Of a DNA stretch of 64,000 nt, positions 35,823 through 49,090 are shown in pieces. The notes below the pieces were generated by a model. The model had not been told where the DNA came from. It made no database searches and saw only the letters and a program-made list of their open reading frames with translations. Source of the stretch: Delphinapterus leucas (Eukaryota; Chordata; Mammalia; Artiodactyla; Monodontidae); assembly GCF_002288925.2 (NCBI RefSeq), contig NW_022098030.1, positions 9,519,859-9,583,858 on the forward strand, written 5' to 3'. Every line of letters begins with the position of its first letter. Position 1 is the stretch's first letter. Made by a program: the position numbers and the translations under genes.

Positions 35823-36160
35823 GGGCTTCCCTGGTGGTGCAGTGGTTGAGAGTCTGCCTGCCGATGCAGGGGACATGGGTTCGCGCCCCGGTCCGGGAAG
35901 ATCCCACATGCCGTGGAGCAACTAAGCCCGTGCACCACAACTACTGAGCCTGCGCTCTAGAGCCCGCTCGCCACAACTACTGAGCCCGCTCGCCACAACT
36001 ACTGAAGCCTGGACGCCTAGAGCCCATGCTCCGCAACAAGAGAAACCACTGCAACGAAGAGTAGCCCCTGCTCGCCACAACTAGAGAAAGCCCATGTGCA
36101 GCAACGAAGACCCAATGCAGCCAAAAATAAATAAATAAATTTATATATAAAAAAAAAAAC
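35823..36160 (+). mobile_element. CHR-type SINE, long form
   Basis: GGGCTTCCCTGGTGGTGCAG head with B box GGTTCGCGCCCC, repeated CGCCACAACTACTGA units, tail CAATGCAGCCAAAAATAAATAAATAAAT. AACAGGAGA at 35812-35820 and 36161-36169 is the target-site duplication. Confidence 0.94.
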
Positions 36161-36479
36161 AACAGGAGAGGAACTGCTGAGCTATGAGGATAGACGGACC
36201 ATGAATCCTTGATATCATGGTTAGGTCACCAAGCCAACCCTGAGACCACCTTCCTCCAGACTTCTTAATAAATAAATAAACTTATTATAGTTTAATGCAC
36301 TTTTAATCAGCTGTTATTGGTTACCAAAGTCAAAGCAACTGACAATAGCCTTATTTATCTATTCGATATTTCATATATATCTCTCACCATCTAGAACTAA
36401 CAAATATTCAATTTTTGTATTATTTATTTCAATTAGGCTTTTCCTTTAGAACAAAAAGATATAATTACGGTTTACTGTT

Positions 36480-36840
36480 AACCTATCCCTAGCCTATTCC
36501 TTACCTTCCCTTTCAGAAGTTACCACCATCTTGAAGTCAGTATGATTCTTTACCCCATGCTTCCGTGTTTTTATATTTTTACCACTTAAATATTTTCTAT
36601 GTAAAATAGATGGTATTGTTCTGTGTACACTTAAAACTTACTGAAATGTATTATAAACTAAGCTTCATTCTACAACATACATTTTCAACCAACAGGTGTC
36701 TGAGATTTGCCCCATATCAATACAACTTCTTCATTGTAACTACGCAGAGCATTTCAATGAATGAAGATTCTACAACCCAAGAGTACTGGTAGACATTTAG
36801 ATCATTTCCAATTTTTTTGCTTGACATGCATGGTTTTTTA
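36480..36840 (-). mobile_element. L1-type 3' UTR fragment
   Basis: 'gttaccaccatcttgaagtcagtatgattctttaccccatgcttcc' through 'tactggtagacatttagatcatttccaatttttttgc' resembles the reverse complement of an old L1 3' UTR. Moderate certainty. Confidence 0.5.
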
Positions 36841-37429
36841 ACACATAAAACTCAAAGCTATTGCTTAGCCTTCCAATTATGCACTAGATAGGGAAAAAAA
36901 TAAACCTGAAAACACACAGTACATATCCTGGGAGACTATTAGGGCATGGTAAAATGGCATGTTAAGAAAAAAAGGCTACTGGACATACTGTTCTTTAGGA
37001 AAGCACCACTGTTATCTGATGTTCTACTAACATTATCTCTAAGCTATTTTATAAATTAGTGTCGGTATCACCAAAACACTGTTCTCAACACAAGACAAGA
37101 TATAACGTGCCTCAATGAGGCCCTAAACAGCTAGTTCACCTATGCTGCAGACATCTATATTGGCTAAGGGAAGTCTAGATCGATCAACACTTTAAGGCCA
37201 CTGTGCTAGGCAGAGACGCAAAGGTGCAACTATAAAACACAATAGAATTCAATTTGAGACCATGCAGTTTAGCTTGTGAAAATGCTGTTTCAAACCTTCC
37301 AATCTTGCATTCAACATTTAGGAAACAGATTCCCCTTAGAGGGTAAAAAAAAAAAAAAAAGCTGTCAGGTTGCTTTTGCAGCAGATCTGCAAACCTCATC
37401 TGTTAACTCCATGCTTTAAAATATTTTTA

Positions 37430-37885
37430 AGTGCATCCCATTGTTCTTGGGATAAAAAAGAAAACCTTTAACATTGTCTACATAGTTCAGGATTACACGG
37501 CCTCTGCTCACCTTTTCGGCTACATCTGAGGCCAGTTCTCCCTTAATATCAAACCTTTAGTCGCGTCAGACTTTTATCGCTTCTCTTACAGAGTTCATAA
37601 TGCCCTAGGTATCTTTCTAAAGACCCTCTAAAGCTTTTCCTCCTAATCTTAACCCCATCCACCTTTACTTTGCAAACTCCCTCTCCTCCTTCAAAGTTCA
37701 GCTTCAAAGTTGATTTCAGAAACCTTCCTAACATTTCTGAGTAGATGAAGTCTCTAATGATCCTTTCCTCCACTAGACCAAACGGGCTGGAAGGGCAGAG
37801 ACTATGCTTCGTTTTTCCACCAGTATATTCCTATATCCTGGAAGAATGCTTGAAACATATTAGGTGCTCAAATAACTTCTCAAAA
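37430..37885 (+). repeat. L2 LINE remnant
   Basis: Internal-to-terminal L2 order: 'ttcttgggataaaaaagaaaacctttaac', 'ctcctccttcaaagttcagcttcaaagt', 'gaaccttccta...'-type segment, 'gggctggaagggcagagactatgcttcg', and 'gcttgaaacatattaggtgctcaaataac'. Confidence 0.8.
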
Positions 37886-38338
37886 CCAATAAAAATACTG
37901 CAAGGGAAATTGTCATAGGTTTTGACACAGCAGACACTCTGTAAATGCTGGCTGAGTAAACAAATCTCAAACAATACCAAGTGCCAAGTAAGACACAATT
38001 TTAAATTCAAATGCAGCGTTGGCACCTCGATAGAGTACAAATTCTGCAGGGCACATTCTGGTCTTTCCTTTCTCAGAAACATGAATATAACATTATGACA
38101 ATCATCATCATTAAATAAAATGACTCTTACAAATACTCTCATTCACGACGTGAATGCTCTATAATTATTCTGTCCTGATATGCCTGATATGTACACAGTC
38201 TGTATTTCCACTGACAGTTAATCTTATTCTATTTGCAAATGACATAAACTGAATTAAAAAAAATTAGGTCAGAATAAAGGTTAAGGGTAACTATGTACAT
38301 TATAAAAGATCAACCCTTTACTATTTCTAAATTACACT

Positions 38339-38543
38339 TTTTTTTTTTTTTTTGGTACGCGGGCCTCTCACTGTTGCGGCCTCTCCCGTTGCGGAGCACA
38401 GGCTCCGGACGCGCAGGCTCAGCGGCCATGGCTCACGGGCCCAGCCGCTCCGCGGCATGTGGGATCTTCCCGGACCGGGACACGAGGCCGTGTCCCCTGC
38501 ACTGGCAGGCGGACTCTCAACCACTGCGCCACCAGGGAAACCC
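38339..38543 (-). mobile_element. CHR-type SINE, deletion form
   Basis: Reverse full copy, T-tract then GGTACGCGGGCCTCTCACTG. CTAAATTACACT at 38327-38338 and CTAAATTAGACT at 38544-38555 form the target-site duplication (11 of 12). Confidence 0.95.
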
Positions 38544-38654
38544 CTAAATTAGACTCTTTAATTTGGCAATTCAGAACATTGGGATTTAAAATTTTTTCTC
38601 CTATCTCCTCTCCCTAAAGAACTAGAAAGCATAGATCACGTATCACCATCTATT

Positions 38655-38795
38655 ATATACTTAATATTTATTTATTTAGAGGTATAATTGACATATAACA
38701 TGATATTAATTTCAGGTGTACAACATAATGATTCGATATTTGTATATACTGCAAAATGATCACCACAATAAGTCTAGTTAACATCCAGAATTACT
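38655..38795. mobile_element. L1-type fragment
   Basis: 'agaggtataattgacatataacatgatattaatttcaggtgtacaacataatgattcgatatttgtatatactgcaaaatgatcaccacaataagtctagtt' is a very common L1 3' region module. Confidence 0.75.
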
Positions 38796-38872
38796 TATTT
38801 ATTTAACAAAGCCTTTACATCCCTTGGTATGTGCCAGGCACTGATCCACCTTTACAAATAAGAACTCATGTA

Positions 38873-39086
38873 GGGCCTTCCCTGGCGGCGCAGTGGTTGA
38901 GAGTCCGCCTGCCGATGCAGGAGACACGGGTTCGCGCCCCGGTCCGGGAGGATCCCATGTGCCGCGGAGCGGCTGGGCCCGTGAGCCATGGCCGCTGAGC
39001 CTGTGCGTCCAGAGCCTGTGCTCCACAATGGGAGAGGCCGCAGCAGTGAGAGGCCCACGAACCGCAAAAAAAAAAAAAAAAAAAAA
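38873..39086 (+). mobile_element. CHR-type SINE, deletion form
   Basis: Full copy with a clean A-tail of more than 20 bases. AAGAACTCATGTA at 38860-38872 and 39087-39099 is a perfect 13-base target-site duplication, which together with the intact tail suggests a rather recent insertion. Confidence 0.96.
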
Positions 39087-39099
39087 AAGAACTCATGTA

Positions 39100-40565
39100 A
39101 TCTTAAGGTTTAAGAGGTTGAGTAAAAAATAATAATAATTATATATAAATAGCACTAAGTTGTCTATGTATAACTTTTTAAAATATGGATCAATTAGGGG
39201 TGATATTTGCCAAAATTAGCTAATGGCATGCTTATTAGTACTGATTTCTATCACCAAGCTAGGATTGCTTTGATGCCTCTTTTCTTAAAGTGAATGATCT
39301 CTTCACTTGTAAAATACTTTTTAAAATATTCACAAAAACCAAAAACTTGGATGGCATAATTCTCTTTTAAATGCCACTCATTAAACAAAATTCAAATAAA
39401 CAAAATTTCAGCAGATAATCCCTGGTTTGCTACTCACGAGCTGTGTAGGAAAAGGCCTTTTCTTATCTTTATATAAATAAGAGATCAAGACAACTGATTC
39501 TGAGTCTCCTTCGAATTCTAGCACTCTATGTTTCTACAATATTATCATGAAAATAAGCCAGACACTAGGAAGTAGGTTTGGTTCTGACTGTGGATTTATG
39601 TGAGGATCCTGAAAGCCTATCTGAATCAGGTCTCTGATTTCTCAATCGTAAACAAAAGAACAAAAACTAAAGAAGGTTGATGAAACCATAGCGCAGCCAG
39701 GAAATTAAGTGTTTCAGAAGTACTGCCTTACCTGGAGAATCCTGACGCCACCTAAAAAACATTATTGTCAAAATAACATAAACCCTTGGACTGCACATTC
39801 AACACTTTATTCATCAAAGTACTCACGTGACTGTAATTTGGTTCGAAAACAAGTTCCGATTACTTTTCCCATTTTTGTTTTCCTGAAGATTACTGCGAAC
39901 ACTACTGCTTTTCAGTAAAGGATAATACTTCTGCATGTATTTTAATCACAGTATCAGGCAGTACACAACTTCCCAAATGACTGCCCCTGAAAACAGCAAC
40001 TTTCTGAATTTCAGTCTCTTGATTGTTTTATCTTAACATCTAATTTTTTTTTCAAGTTGAAACACCTATCATGATGTGCATTAGCTAATTGAGCATTGTT
40101 TGGGAGCTACATGCATGGTCCAAGCGTTCTATGGGTGCTGATAGTGTACCCCAATTAAATTGCAAACATTTTGAGGACAGAAAAAACCCTTTATAATGTT
40201 TTTTGTCTCTAAACAACCTAGTAAAGTCTATCACTCATAATATTGATAAATGCTTAAATATTTGCCTATTTTACAAAGAATATTTTTCCCTAGAGTATAT
40301 CAAGGCCCTTCAAAAATTGAAAGCATTTAAGATGTTCATCCTTGTGCTATACCAGGCAAAGGCATGGTTACTAGTTGAACTTGCCCCCATAAGAAACTTC
40401 CTCACCTTCTCATAAAACTCTATATCTCTGATCTATTCTCCTATAATACAATAGGATAAAATTTAACCTGGGTTATTCAAACTAAATCATACCTCCAAAA
40501 TTCACAAAAGTTGCATACATATTTCCCTCTTATATTTAAAGGCCATATCATTCGATGCAAGGAAC
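39100..40565. other. Intron sequence without recognised features
   Basis: Nothing assigned. Confidence 0.4.
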
Positions 40566-40569
40566 AACA

Positions 40570-40700
40570 AAAGTTTGAATGCCAGCAAGCACGAGACCTC
40601 TCTCAGCTTGGTCCCTTACTAACTGAGTGAACTTGGGCCATTTCCTTAACTCACTGAGAACCATTTCCTCAACTGCTTGACAAAGGGTAAGTGGTTAGTT
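40570..40700 (+). repeat. MIR fragment
   Basis: 'cagcttggtcccttactaactgagtgaacttgggccatttccttaactcactgagaaccatttcctcaactg' is the MIR core in sense. Confidence 0.75.
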
Positions 40701-43700
40701 AGTATGACTTACCTTCTTCTTGCCCTCCTCCCTACAGAAGAGAGAAAAGAAGTAGGTATTACACCTTTACAGATTTTAACTCTATACAAAACAAACCAGC
40801 TTAACATTGCTCCTTAATTAAGACATCATGGTTAGCTAACTTCCAATGTCTTTGATACTTTACATCTTACTCCTAATATTCCTTTTGACCATTTATTTAT
40901 TGATATATTTCTAGACCTAACTATTTTATAATTTCACATAATAAAATTTCAGTGTTGGATTGAAGTCATAATGTCAGCAATTTTAAGAATTGCTTTATGC
41001 AAATCATTAAGCATCATTACACTCGAATCTTTGCATCAGTAAAGTAAGGGAATTGGGAATCCTTAAACTCTTCTTTAGCTCTAAAATGGATACATAAGAT
41101 TTAAGATGAAATATGTTGATCTAATAAGTAAATTTTCAGAAAAAAGGAGGTCAAATTGCAGGCACTAATACTTCACAAATACACACAGGGCTTTAGGCGT
41201 TACGCTTGAAAGCTTCTTACAGGTTTGGTCACCAAAAAGATATTCAAAACCCCAGTAAACAAGATTGCATGTTAGATGGCCACGTAAGAGAGAATTTCAA
41301 ATAGCTCATCAGGAAGGCCACGTATATTCAACCAGAGGAAAAAACTCAGTCCATCCAGTAATTAAGAAATACTTTCTACTCCCACCAAAGATGTGCAATG
41401 ATTTGAAGCAAATGTTGTTGTATAATTACATATGAACATAATTGAGGCTCTCCATTTCTGCAAGTCTTTCTATGTGAGTAAGTGATTTGAAATGGAATGC
41501 AAAATTTAAAATACCTTTTTTAAGCAGACCATTAAAATTATACTCTGGGCTCTAAAACTTAGCAGCGAACAAGAAAACTCTTTAGAGATGTGGAGTAAAA
41601 AGATAAAAAGGTAGCACAAAGTTAAAAAGCAGAAGATTATATATTTAGTAAAGCCATTATTGGGACAACACTAGCACGGTCTTCTAGGGGTCTAACTACG
41701 GAAGCAGAGAGCATGTCAGTATACTCCCTTCCTTCATAATTATCCTTTTAATCTATAATCTTCATAAGAAGGAAGCCTACACCAGGATGAGTATAAGATA
41801 TACAGTACTGTAATGAAAGCTCAAACCACAATGAAACATGTACTCATTTACCAATTTCCTTCATGGGATGAAAAGACATTCAAATTATATTTCGGGGTAG
41901 ATTAATGAATTTGCTTAAACATCTTTTTTTTAAATAAGTGTTCTGAACCTGTGGTGAAATTTTCAATTAGTTATTATTTATTTATGTGTACTCTCTCACT
42001 AAATATTGAAGAAACCTGGTTATCTCCAGCAACCTGGTGGGGGGTTTTTTGCTTGGTTTGGTTTGGTTCGGTTTGGTTTTTTAATTACAGAGTGAACAAA
42101 CTGGAAGACTTATTAAGGAAAGTTAAATATAAAAACTCAAAATAAACAAAATTTCTTATTATAGGAAAACTTCCATTTCTTCAGGTTAAGTCTTTCTCAG
42201 AGTATCCCGATGATTTGGATAACTATGTTTTCATAGCATTATGTAAATATACACATCTATTTGGTAGTGTTCTTTTGTCGTGGTGGTGGTTCTTTTTAAA
42301 ATACATAATAGGGTTTTTTTCATCCTACCAGGTTGGAGAGATAGACTCTCAGAAGAGAAGGGGTTAGAAAAGGAAGCAATTATGTATAAAATGCGTGAAA
42401 AGCAGAAAAGGAAGCACCAGTGACAAGAGAAACTAACAGTGAAGCATTGAAAACACTTAGTTGAATTGAGAAATTGATATTACTTTAAAAACAGCAGCAT
42501 TGTTCCCCCATGTGTCTTGGTTCTTCACTGACTGCAAGTCTCTACTCCCATGGCTGACTGTATCTGGGAGTCCTGCCTGCCCTCCCCATTCAGGTTCAGC
42601 CGGAAAATAAGAAAAGAGGACAACCCACCTCACATTTCCAACTGTCTTTGTCCCATTATAAATATCTTCCGTTTCCAGTGCTATTAATAAGTCCAAAATT
42701 TTTTTCAAATAAAACAACTTCAGAAAACAACTCTGACTCAATGTAAGAAATAAAGTTTTCGTAGTTTCCTATCTCTTCTGTCAAAGGAAGGGCTGAATCA
42801 TAATGAAACACATACAGTGGCTTCTAAATCACCCATCTATTTTTAATAGATTACTTCCTGAAAACAATCTCATCAATAATAAGCTTCCCTCTGACTTAAC
42901 TAGAAAACTTAAAATTCAAATGCAAATTTCAACGATCACAAAACATAGGATCTACACCATTCATTTCTAACAACCTAGTGAAAAGTGATTCCTCAGGCCA
43001 TTTAATTTCACCAAATTTTTACAGGCATGAAATTCCTATGAATTTCTTTGTAATGCGTTCTGTATCTTTTCATTTTATCAAATACTGGCAGCATTCCTTT
43101 TCTGCAGACACTGCTAGATGTGACAGAAGTTGATTTTCACCCAAATACCTAACTAGCATTTCACTGCTATTCATTCACACATTTTTATTGAGTGCTTGCT
43201 ATGTGCTAGACACTTTTAACAGGTGAGTTATAGAACAATCTTGAGCCAAATTATTATAATTAATAATGTACATTTTTAGTGTATCAAGGTCACACTCTGA
43301 CCTAGTCTGGCCACCAAACTCACTAGCAAAAGGTCTTGGGCTCTGCTAATGTACTCAGCCAGCCTGTTGCATAATTGTTATGCATTCTCTCTTTAAAGGT
43401 CAAGTCTCTGCAACAGAAATTATAAGATGCAGACAGAATGCCCGTTATTTAAGAAATGGAATGACAACCAGCACCTAGACCAGCACTTAATATTTACACG
43501 TTACTCTTCCTCACTCTATTTTTTGTGGGGAGGACAGGGGGAAGAGAGAAACAGAGTGGAGGAATGAGGAAATTAGAAGAAGAGACTCAAGATTGGAACA
43601 GAGGCAAAGATAAGAAACATCTACCCATCTTCTTTGGTACAAGAAGATACCCAGGACTAGAACATCAGAGCAAAAGAAGAAATAGCTACCCATTCCCCTT

Positions 43701-43885
43701 CTCAGGGCCAGGGCTACGTGTGTCTTCTCTGCGGAAATAATGAAAGGGAGACAACATTAGAACCATCAAAGGTCCAAATCCTCAAATAATTGTATATTCT
43801 CCCACTGCAGGTTTTTACCCATCCTTCTTTGAGCCAAGGAAAATATCTATGCTACTGATTATCCACTCACTCTTAAAAATACTAA
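40701..43885. other. Intron sequence, mostly unassigned, with a TTTGG repeat
   Basis: A short (TTTGG)n tract at 42053-42079 follows a GGTGGGGGG run. An L2 3'-end scrap in reverse lies at 43175-43220 ('cacatttttattgagtgcttgctatgtgctagacac'). Nothing else recognised. Confidence 0.45.
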
Positions 43886-43897
43886 CTAAATACTTTT

Positions 43898-44223
43898 TTT
43901 TTTTAATGTTGGGGGTAGGAGTTTTTATTAATTAATTTATTTATTTTTGCTGTGTTGCATCTTCGTTTCTGTGCGAGGGCTTTCTCTAGTTGTGGCAAGC
44001 GGGGGCCACTCTTCATCGTGGTGCGCGGGCCTCTCACTATCGCGGGGCTCTCACTATCGCGGCCTCTCTTGTTGCGGAGCACAGGCTCTAGACGCGCAGG
44101 CTCAGTAGTTGTGGCTCACGGGCCCAGTTGCTCCGTGGCATGTGGGATCCTCCCAGACCAGGGCTTGAACCCGTGTCCCCTGCATTAGCAGGCAGACTCT
44201 CAACCACTGCGCCACCAGGGAAG
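43898..44223 (-). mobile_element. CHR-type SINE, intermediate-length copy with internal tandem duplication
   Basis: The 3' part (left) matches the long form, while the middle is shortened relative to it. A 17-base unit (G[C/G]CTCTCACTATCGCGG) is repeated at 44029-44045 and 44046-44062. CTAAATACTTTT at 43886-43897 and 44224-44235 is a perfect 12-base target duplication. Confidence 0.92.
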
Positions 44224-44235
44224 CCCTAAATACTT

Positions 44236-45280
44236 TTATTTTTCATTCCACAGCAATTTGGTTTTAACAAACCAGGAAATGTGGAAAGCCTGTTACAGTA
44301 CTCATACGAACAGCAAGAAGTAAGAGCTAGCAGCATAATTATGAAGGAAAAAATATTAAGGAATTTTTATTAAATACCAAAATCAAACTAACAGTCTGGG
44401 GTCACTTTGTGTAGTGAAAAGTTTTCCTATACATACAACGAGTTTCTGAATGTGTCTACATATTAAAACAAAAAACAATATGCAATGATCACAATGATGG
44501 TATTGAGTCATGTGAAAGAATAAATCCAATATACTTCAATTATGATGGTAAGTGTGGAATATATTTTGTAAGGATTTCCCACCAATTTGCTAATGTTTCA
44601 GAATAAAAAAAGGTAACATTAATAAGAGAATTAATTTATGGAATATATCATTTCCCAAAATCAACAACGTGGTAGATGAACAGGTTAATTTCAGTTCCAT
44701 AAAAGGACACTGAAGTAAAAGTTAAAAATGCTCAGAATATTCTAGGCTTTCTTTTAACATCATTTCAAAGAAGGCTTTTAGGATGCCCCCTCCATCCTCC
44801 TTCTTTTTTGTCTTTTTCTAACATTTTCTCCCACACCTACCTCTAGACTTTGGCTCGCTCTCAGGCTGTGTAAGGATTTTGAGGCTAATTTGTTTGGTCA
44901 CGGCTAGACCACCACATGGAAAATGAAAACACCCCACTCTGTAACGTGCTCTGCTGTACAAAGGACAAAATAGCGACACCACAGTAGGAGAGCCACATGC
45001 ATTTTAATAAAACTATTTCAGATGTCACCTATTTTTAGTAACACTGTCAAATTTTCCATTTGCTACTGGGAATTTGAAGATGTTCACTGGAAATCAAGTT
45101 TGTCACAAAATAATCCAGGAACATTTTCCTTGGTATTACAGGTTGATAAGGTTAGATTTGTATACACAGGGAATACATTGTCAGGAGGGCATTTGAGCTT
45201 TAGTTTAGTCTTTCATAAATCCTTCATGATCTTTGTAGACCCTCCCCCCAAAAAAGGGAAAAATATAGGCTACATACTAC
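44236..45280. other. Intron sequence without recognised features
   Basis: Nothing assigned. Confidence 0.4.
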
Positions 45281-45284
45281 TTTT

Positions 45285-45780
45285 TAGAGTAGTTTCAAGT
45301 TCACAGCAAAACTGAGCAGAAAGTACAGTGTTCCCATATACCTACTGTCCCCCCACATCAACATCACGTACCAGAGTGGTACATTTGTTACAGTCAATGA
45401 ACCTACACTGACACATCACTATCCCCTAAAGTCCATAGTTTACATCAAGGTTCACTCTTGGTGCTGCACATTCTGTGGGTTTTGACAAATGTAAAATGAC
45501 ATGTATCCACCATTACAGTATATAAAATAGTTTCACTACCTTAAAAATCCTTTGTGCTGTGCCTATTCATCTCTCCTTCCTCCCTAACCCCTGTCAACCT
45601 CTGATCTTTTTATGGCCTCCACAGTTTTGCTGTTTCCAGAATGTTATATTCTTGGAATCACACAGCCTTTTCAGATTAAATTCTTTCACTTATGCATTCA
45701 AGGTTTTTCCATATCTTTTTATGGCCTGATAGCGCATTTCTTTTTAGCACTGAATAACATTCCATTGTGTTAGAGCACTT
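45285..45780 (-). mobile_element. L1 LINE 3' UTR fragment
   Basis: Read on the minus strand it begins with the 'aatggaatgttattcagtgctaaaaagaaatg' module and continues through 'ccaagaatataacattctggaaacagcaaaactgtggagg' and 'tttgacaaaacccacagaatgtg'-type text, the classic L1 3' end order. Confidence 0.85.
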
Positions 45781-46449
45781 CTGATGAAAATTTTATAGCA
45801 CCTTGCAAGAGGTACAAGGCAGAGGCCACATCTACTTTTGAAAACTTCCATGTTCCTATCACAGAACAGGTATCCAGTAAATGAATTGCTGAATGAATAT
45901 ATTATTGATTAGATGAGTGTGCAAATGAAGTACTTACTCTTGCTAAGCCTCATTTTCATTTCCCGTAAAAAGAGGCTAATACCGTTTCTCATAACACTAT
46001 ATGAAAACTAGAAGGATACCTTTAAAAGAGTTATTAGCAATAGCAACTATTATCATGAATTGACTTAACTAAAACAATATTTTCAATTTGGGGTCATGAA
46101 TCTTTTAGTTCCAGGAAAATAAAATGGTGAAGGCAAGAGGAAATCAAGGCCAGAATTAGGGTGAGACACCTAAGGCACAACATTTAAGGAGGCTCTCACT
46201 CTCCTGTTTGCTGTGTCAAGATCCAAAACGTTTTCAACAGACTAGTAAAAAGGACCAAAACAAGCAAAATGATATTTAATGTCCTTGAATATAAAAACCT
46301 AGAATCCAGACCCACAAATCAAATGCACCAGTAAAGGACAAGGGAGCTCTGGTTTAATAGCAGAAAACATGAGTGTTTTCATTATTCACAAGGTTATTAA
46401 GAATCTATACTATAATCTGTTTGCAGAAATAATCTGTTTACATACATAA

Positions 46450-46525
46450 GGTGAATTACTAAAAATAAATAGTAATATATAATATATAGTAATAACTATA
46501 ATATAAAACATATGTAATATAAAAA
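46450..46525. repeat. AT-rich low-complexity tract
   Basis: Almost pure A/T with repeated AATATA and TAATAT words. Confidence 0.85.
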
Positions 46526-46599
46526 ATAATATTTCTTAGTAATAGGTCATCAGCAGTGTCTAGTTCTGAATACTACATTTCAAAACAAATGATGATAAA

Positions 46600-47078
46600 T
46601 GGAGATTTTCATAATATCAAATCACTTTGTTGTGTACCAGGAGCTAACACAGTGTTGTAGATCAATTATACTTTAAAAGAAACCAAACTCATAGAAAAAG
46701 AGATTAGATTTGTAGTTACCAGAGGTGGGGGGTGATGGGGAAGAGGGAGAATTAGATGAAGGCAGTCAAAAGGTACAATCTTCTAGTTATAAGCTAAATA
46801 AGTACGAAGGGTGTAATGTACAACATGATAAATATAATTAACACAGCTCTATGTCACATATGAAAGTAGTTAAGTAAATCCTAAGAGTTCTCATCACAAG
46901 GAAACAATTTTTTTCTATTTCTTCAATTTTATATCTATATGAGGTGATGGATGCTCACAAACTTATTGTGGTAATCACTTCATGATGTATGTAAGTCAAA
47001 TCATTATGCTGTACACCTTAAACTTAACCTGTGATGTATGTCAATTATATCTCAATAAAACTAGAAGAAAAAAAAAGA
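46600..47078 (+). mobile_element. L1 LINE 3' end fragment
   Basis: 'accaaactcatagaaaaagagattagatttgtagttaccagaggtgggggg' through 'gtacaccttaaacttaacctgtgatgtatgtcaattatatctcaataaaactag' and an A-rich tail is the sense L1 terminus with its AATAAA. Confidence 0.9.
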
Positions 47079-49085
47079 AATGAGGAAAACTTTACTGAGA
47101 GAACTGTTAAACAAAGATAAGAATTATTAAAGGGGGTTGCAATATCTACTTTTCTGAAGGGCGCTAAGCAGGGTAAATTTCATCTTCTATAGCCTCTACT
47201 GAATTCAATTAGGAAACTAGAGACAAAGGAGTGAAGAAAACTAGTTAAATTTTAGCTACTATTAAGAATAGTATATCGAAGAATGTTTATAAAGGAAAAA
47301 TTCAAATACTAAAGAGAAGAAAGAAAAACTAAAAGTATCTTAAAAGCCAATAATGTTACTAGATGTTACTAAAAGGACAAAAAAAAGAACTAAAAAAAGT
47401 TACCAAAAAAAAAAAAGGAGAGAAAAAAACAGAATTGAAAAAAGAACCAAGGTTACCCAGTGTTTTTTACATCCCTAGAAACAGTATAAGTTAAATATAA
47501 ATAAATGAATAAGTAAGCACACATACACACTTCGAATGAGTTCATTTAATAAATACAAGGATAAAAAGGGAACCATGATAAACTGGAGATTATCTAAAAG
47601 AATAACAGAAGAATAAAGGATCTAGGAACCATGTTATCTAAATGGTTAGAAAATGAGAGATAAGTCTGATAAAAGAGCCACCATGTCATATGAGAAATTA
47701 ATGTTGAAAGTAATGAAGAAGAAAATTAACTTTGAATTGAAATAAAAATTTTTAATAATTAAGAGTTGTTCAAGAATGGAAAAAATTGTGTCCTAAAGTA
47801 GTAATCTTCCTTTCTTCCTTTCAAAGAAAGCATTCAAACAGGGGCTAGGTGATCATCTCTAAGTCATACTGAAGATGCTGTAACTCCACTATTTTCCTCA
47901 CATTTAGAATGAAATATAAGTAATCCTAAAAACTATGTAAAACACTCCTTAAACACTGTGGGATGCCCACTAGACTAATTCTTATGAATTATTTAGAAAA
48001 AGTTAGATCTTAACTTTTTATGCTTACTGTGAATTTGGTCTGTAAGTTTATTTTTATACAGCACAATGAAAAATAATAAAAATGCAGGACAGTGGTAAGA
48101 AAGCTTATCCACTGTAACGATTTCAGATTCGAGATGAAGTCTATGGCTGCACATTTAGCCAACAAATGGTCCACTTTTTATTTTCATATTAAATTAAATT
48201 AAATTAGCTTGCAGTTCATGTGGTTCAAAACAGATCTCTTTTCAGGATCTGCATCATAAAATTCTAAGAGGCTGAACATGAGAGAGCAAATAAATGATGG
48301 TTGAAAACACTAGAACACTATTTAACATCATATTCATTAAGCAGACATTAGTGAGCACTGCCATACTAAGTATTACAGAGATTCAAGGAACCCTAAAAAT
48401 ACTGACAATCAACCCGGGGGATGTCCTTCTCTCGATACACTTACACACGAAATACTTCACCTACATCTATGATCATTGTTACCGGTGATCTAGAGAACCC
48501 TGCAATTAACCTTTCTATTGGGTCATGGTCTACGGCATCTGGCCAAGCACATGGGAAGAGTTAGGCAAAATTTTGTTACATGTTTGAAAACAATGGAAGC
48601 GTTAAAGTTAAGCCATCCATCATTTTTTTTAGACCTCCCATAAATAAGAAACAGTTTTAATTTTGCAAAGATTTACTACGGAAAACTTATATTGAGAAGA
48701 AAAGACCACAACATGAACACGGACAAAAGAAATTACTGTTCTATAATATTCATCATCTGGAAGTATTTGGAGTTCTACTTTCCTTCACTGATTAACTTAA
48801 AATATAAAAAGGAGCCAGTTAGCAGGTCTATGAAAACTACTGGAATAAAGTAAAAACTTAAAACTTAGGTCTAGGAAGTCCAAAACTTAAGACTCTATAA
48901 GAAATGCTAAATTATTTTCAGGAGAAAATAGAAGAAAAGATGAGATACAAGTACTGAATGATGAGACACAAGGAAAAATTAGCAATTTTACTTGCATCTT
49001 AAAATCAAGCTCCAGTTCATTTCTTCCTTTAAAGTGTAAATGTAAGTAAAATGTGCTGCTTGATACAATACAGAAAATGCTACCA
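47079..49085. other. Intron sequence without recognised features
   Basis: A-rich stretches at 47370-47440 and a short (AAATT)n at 48187-48206. A faint L2-like scrap lies at 48320-48400. Nothing else assigned. Confidence 0.4.
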
Positions 49086-49090
49086 AAGAC

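Noticed and set aside
44029..44062. Tandem repeat considered as the start of a CRISPR-like or satellite array
   Set aside because: Only two 17-base units, no spacers, and wholly inside a SINE in a mammalian intron.
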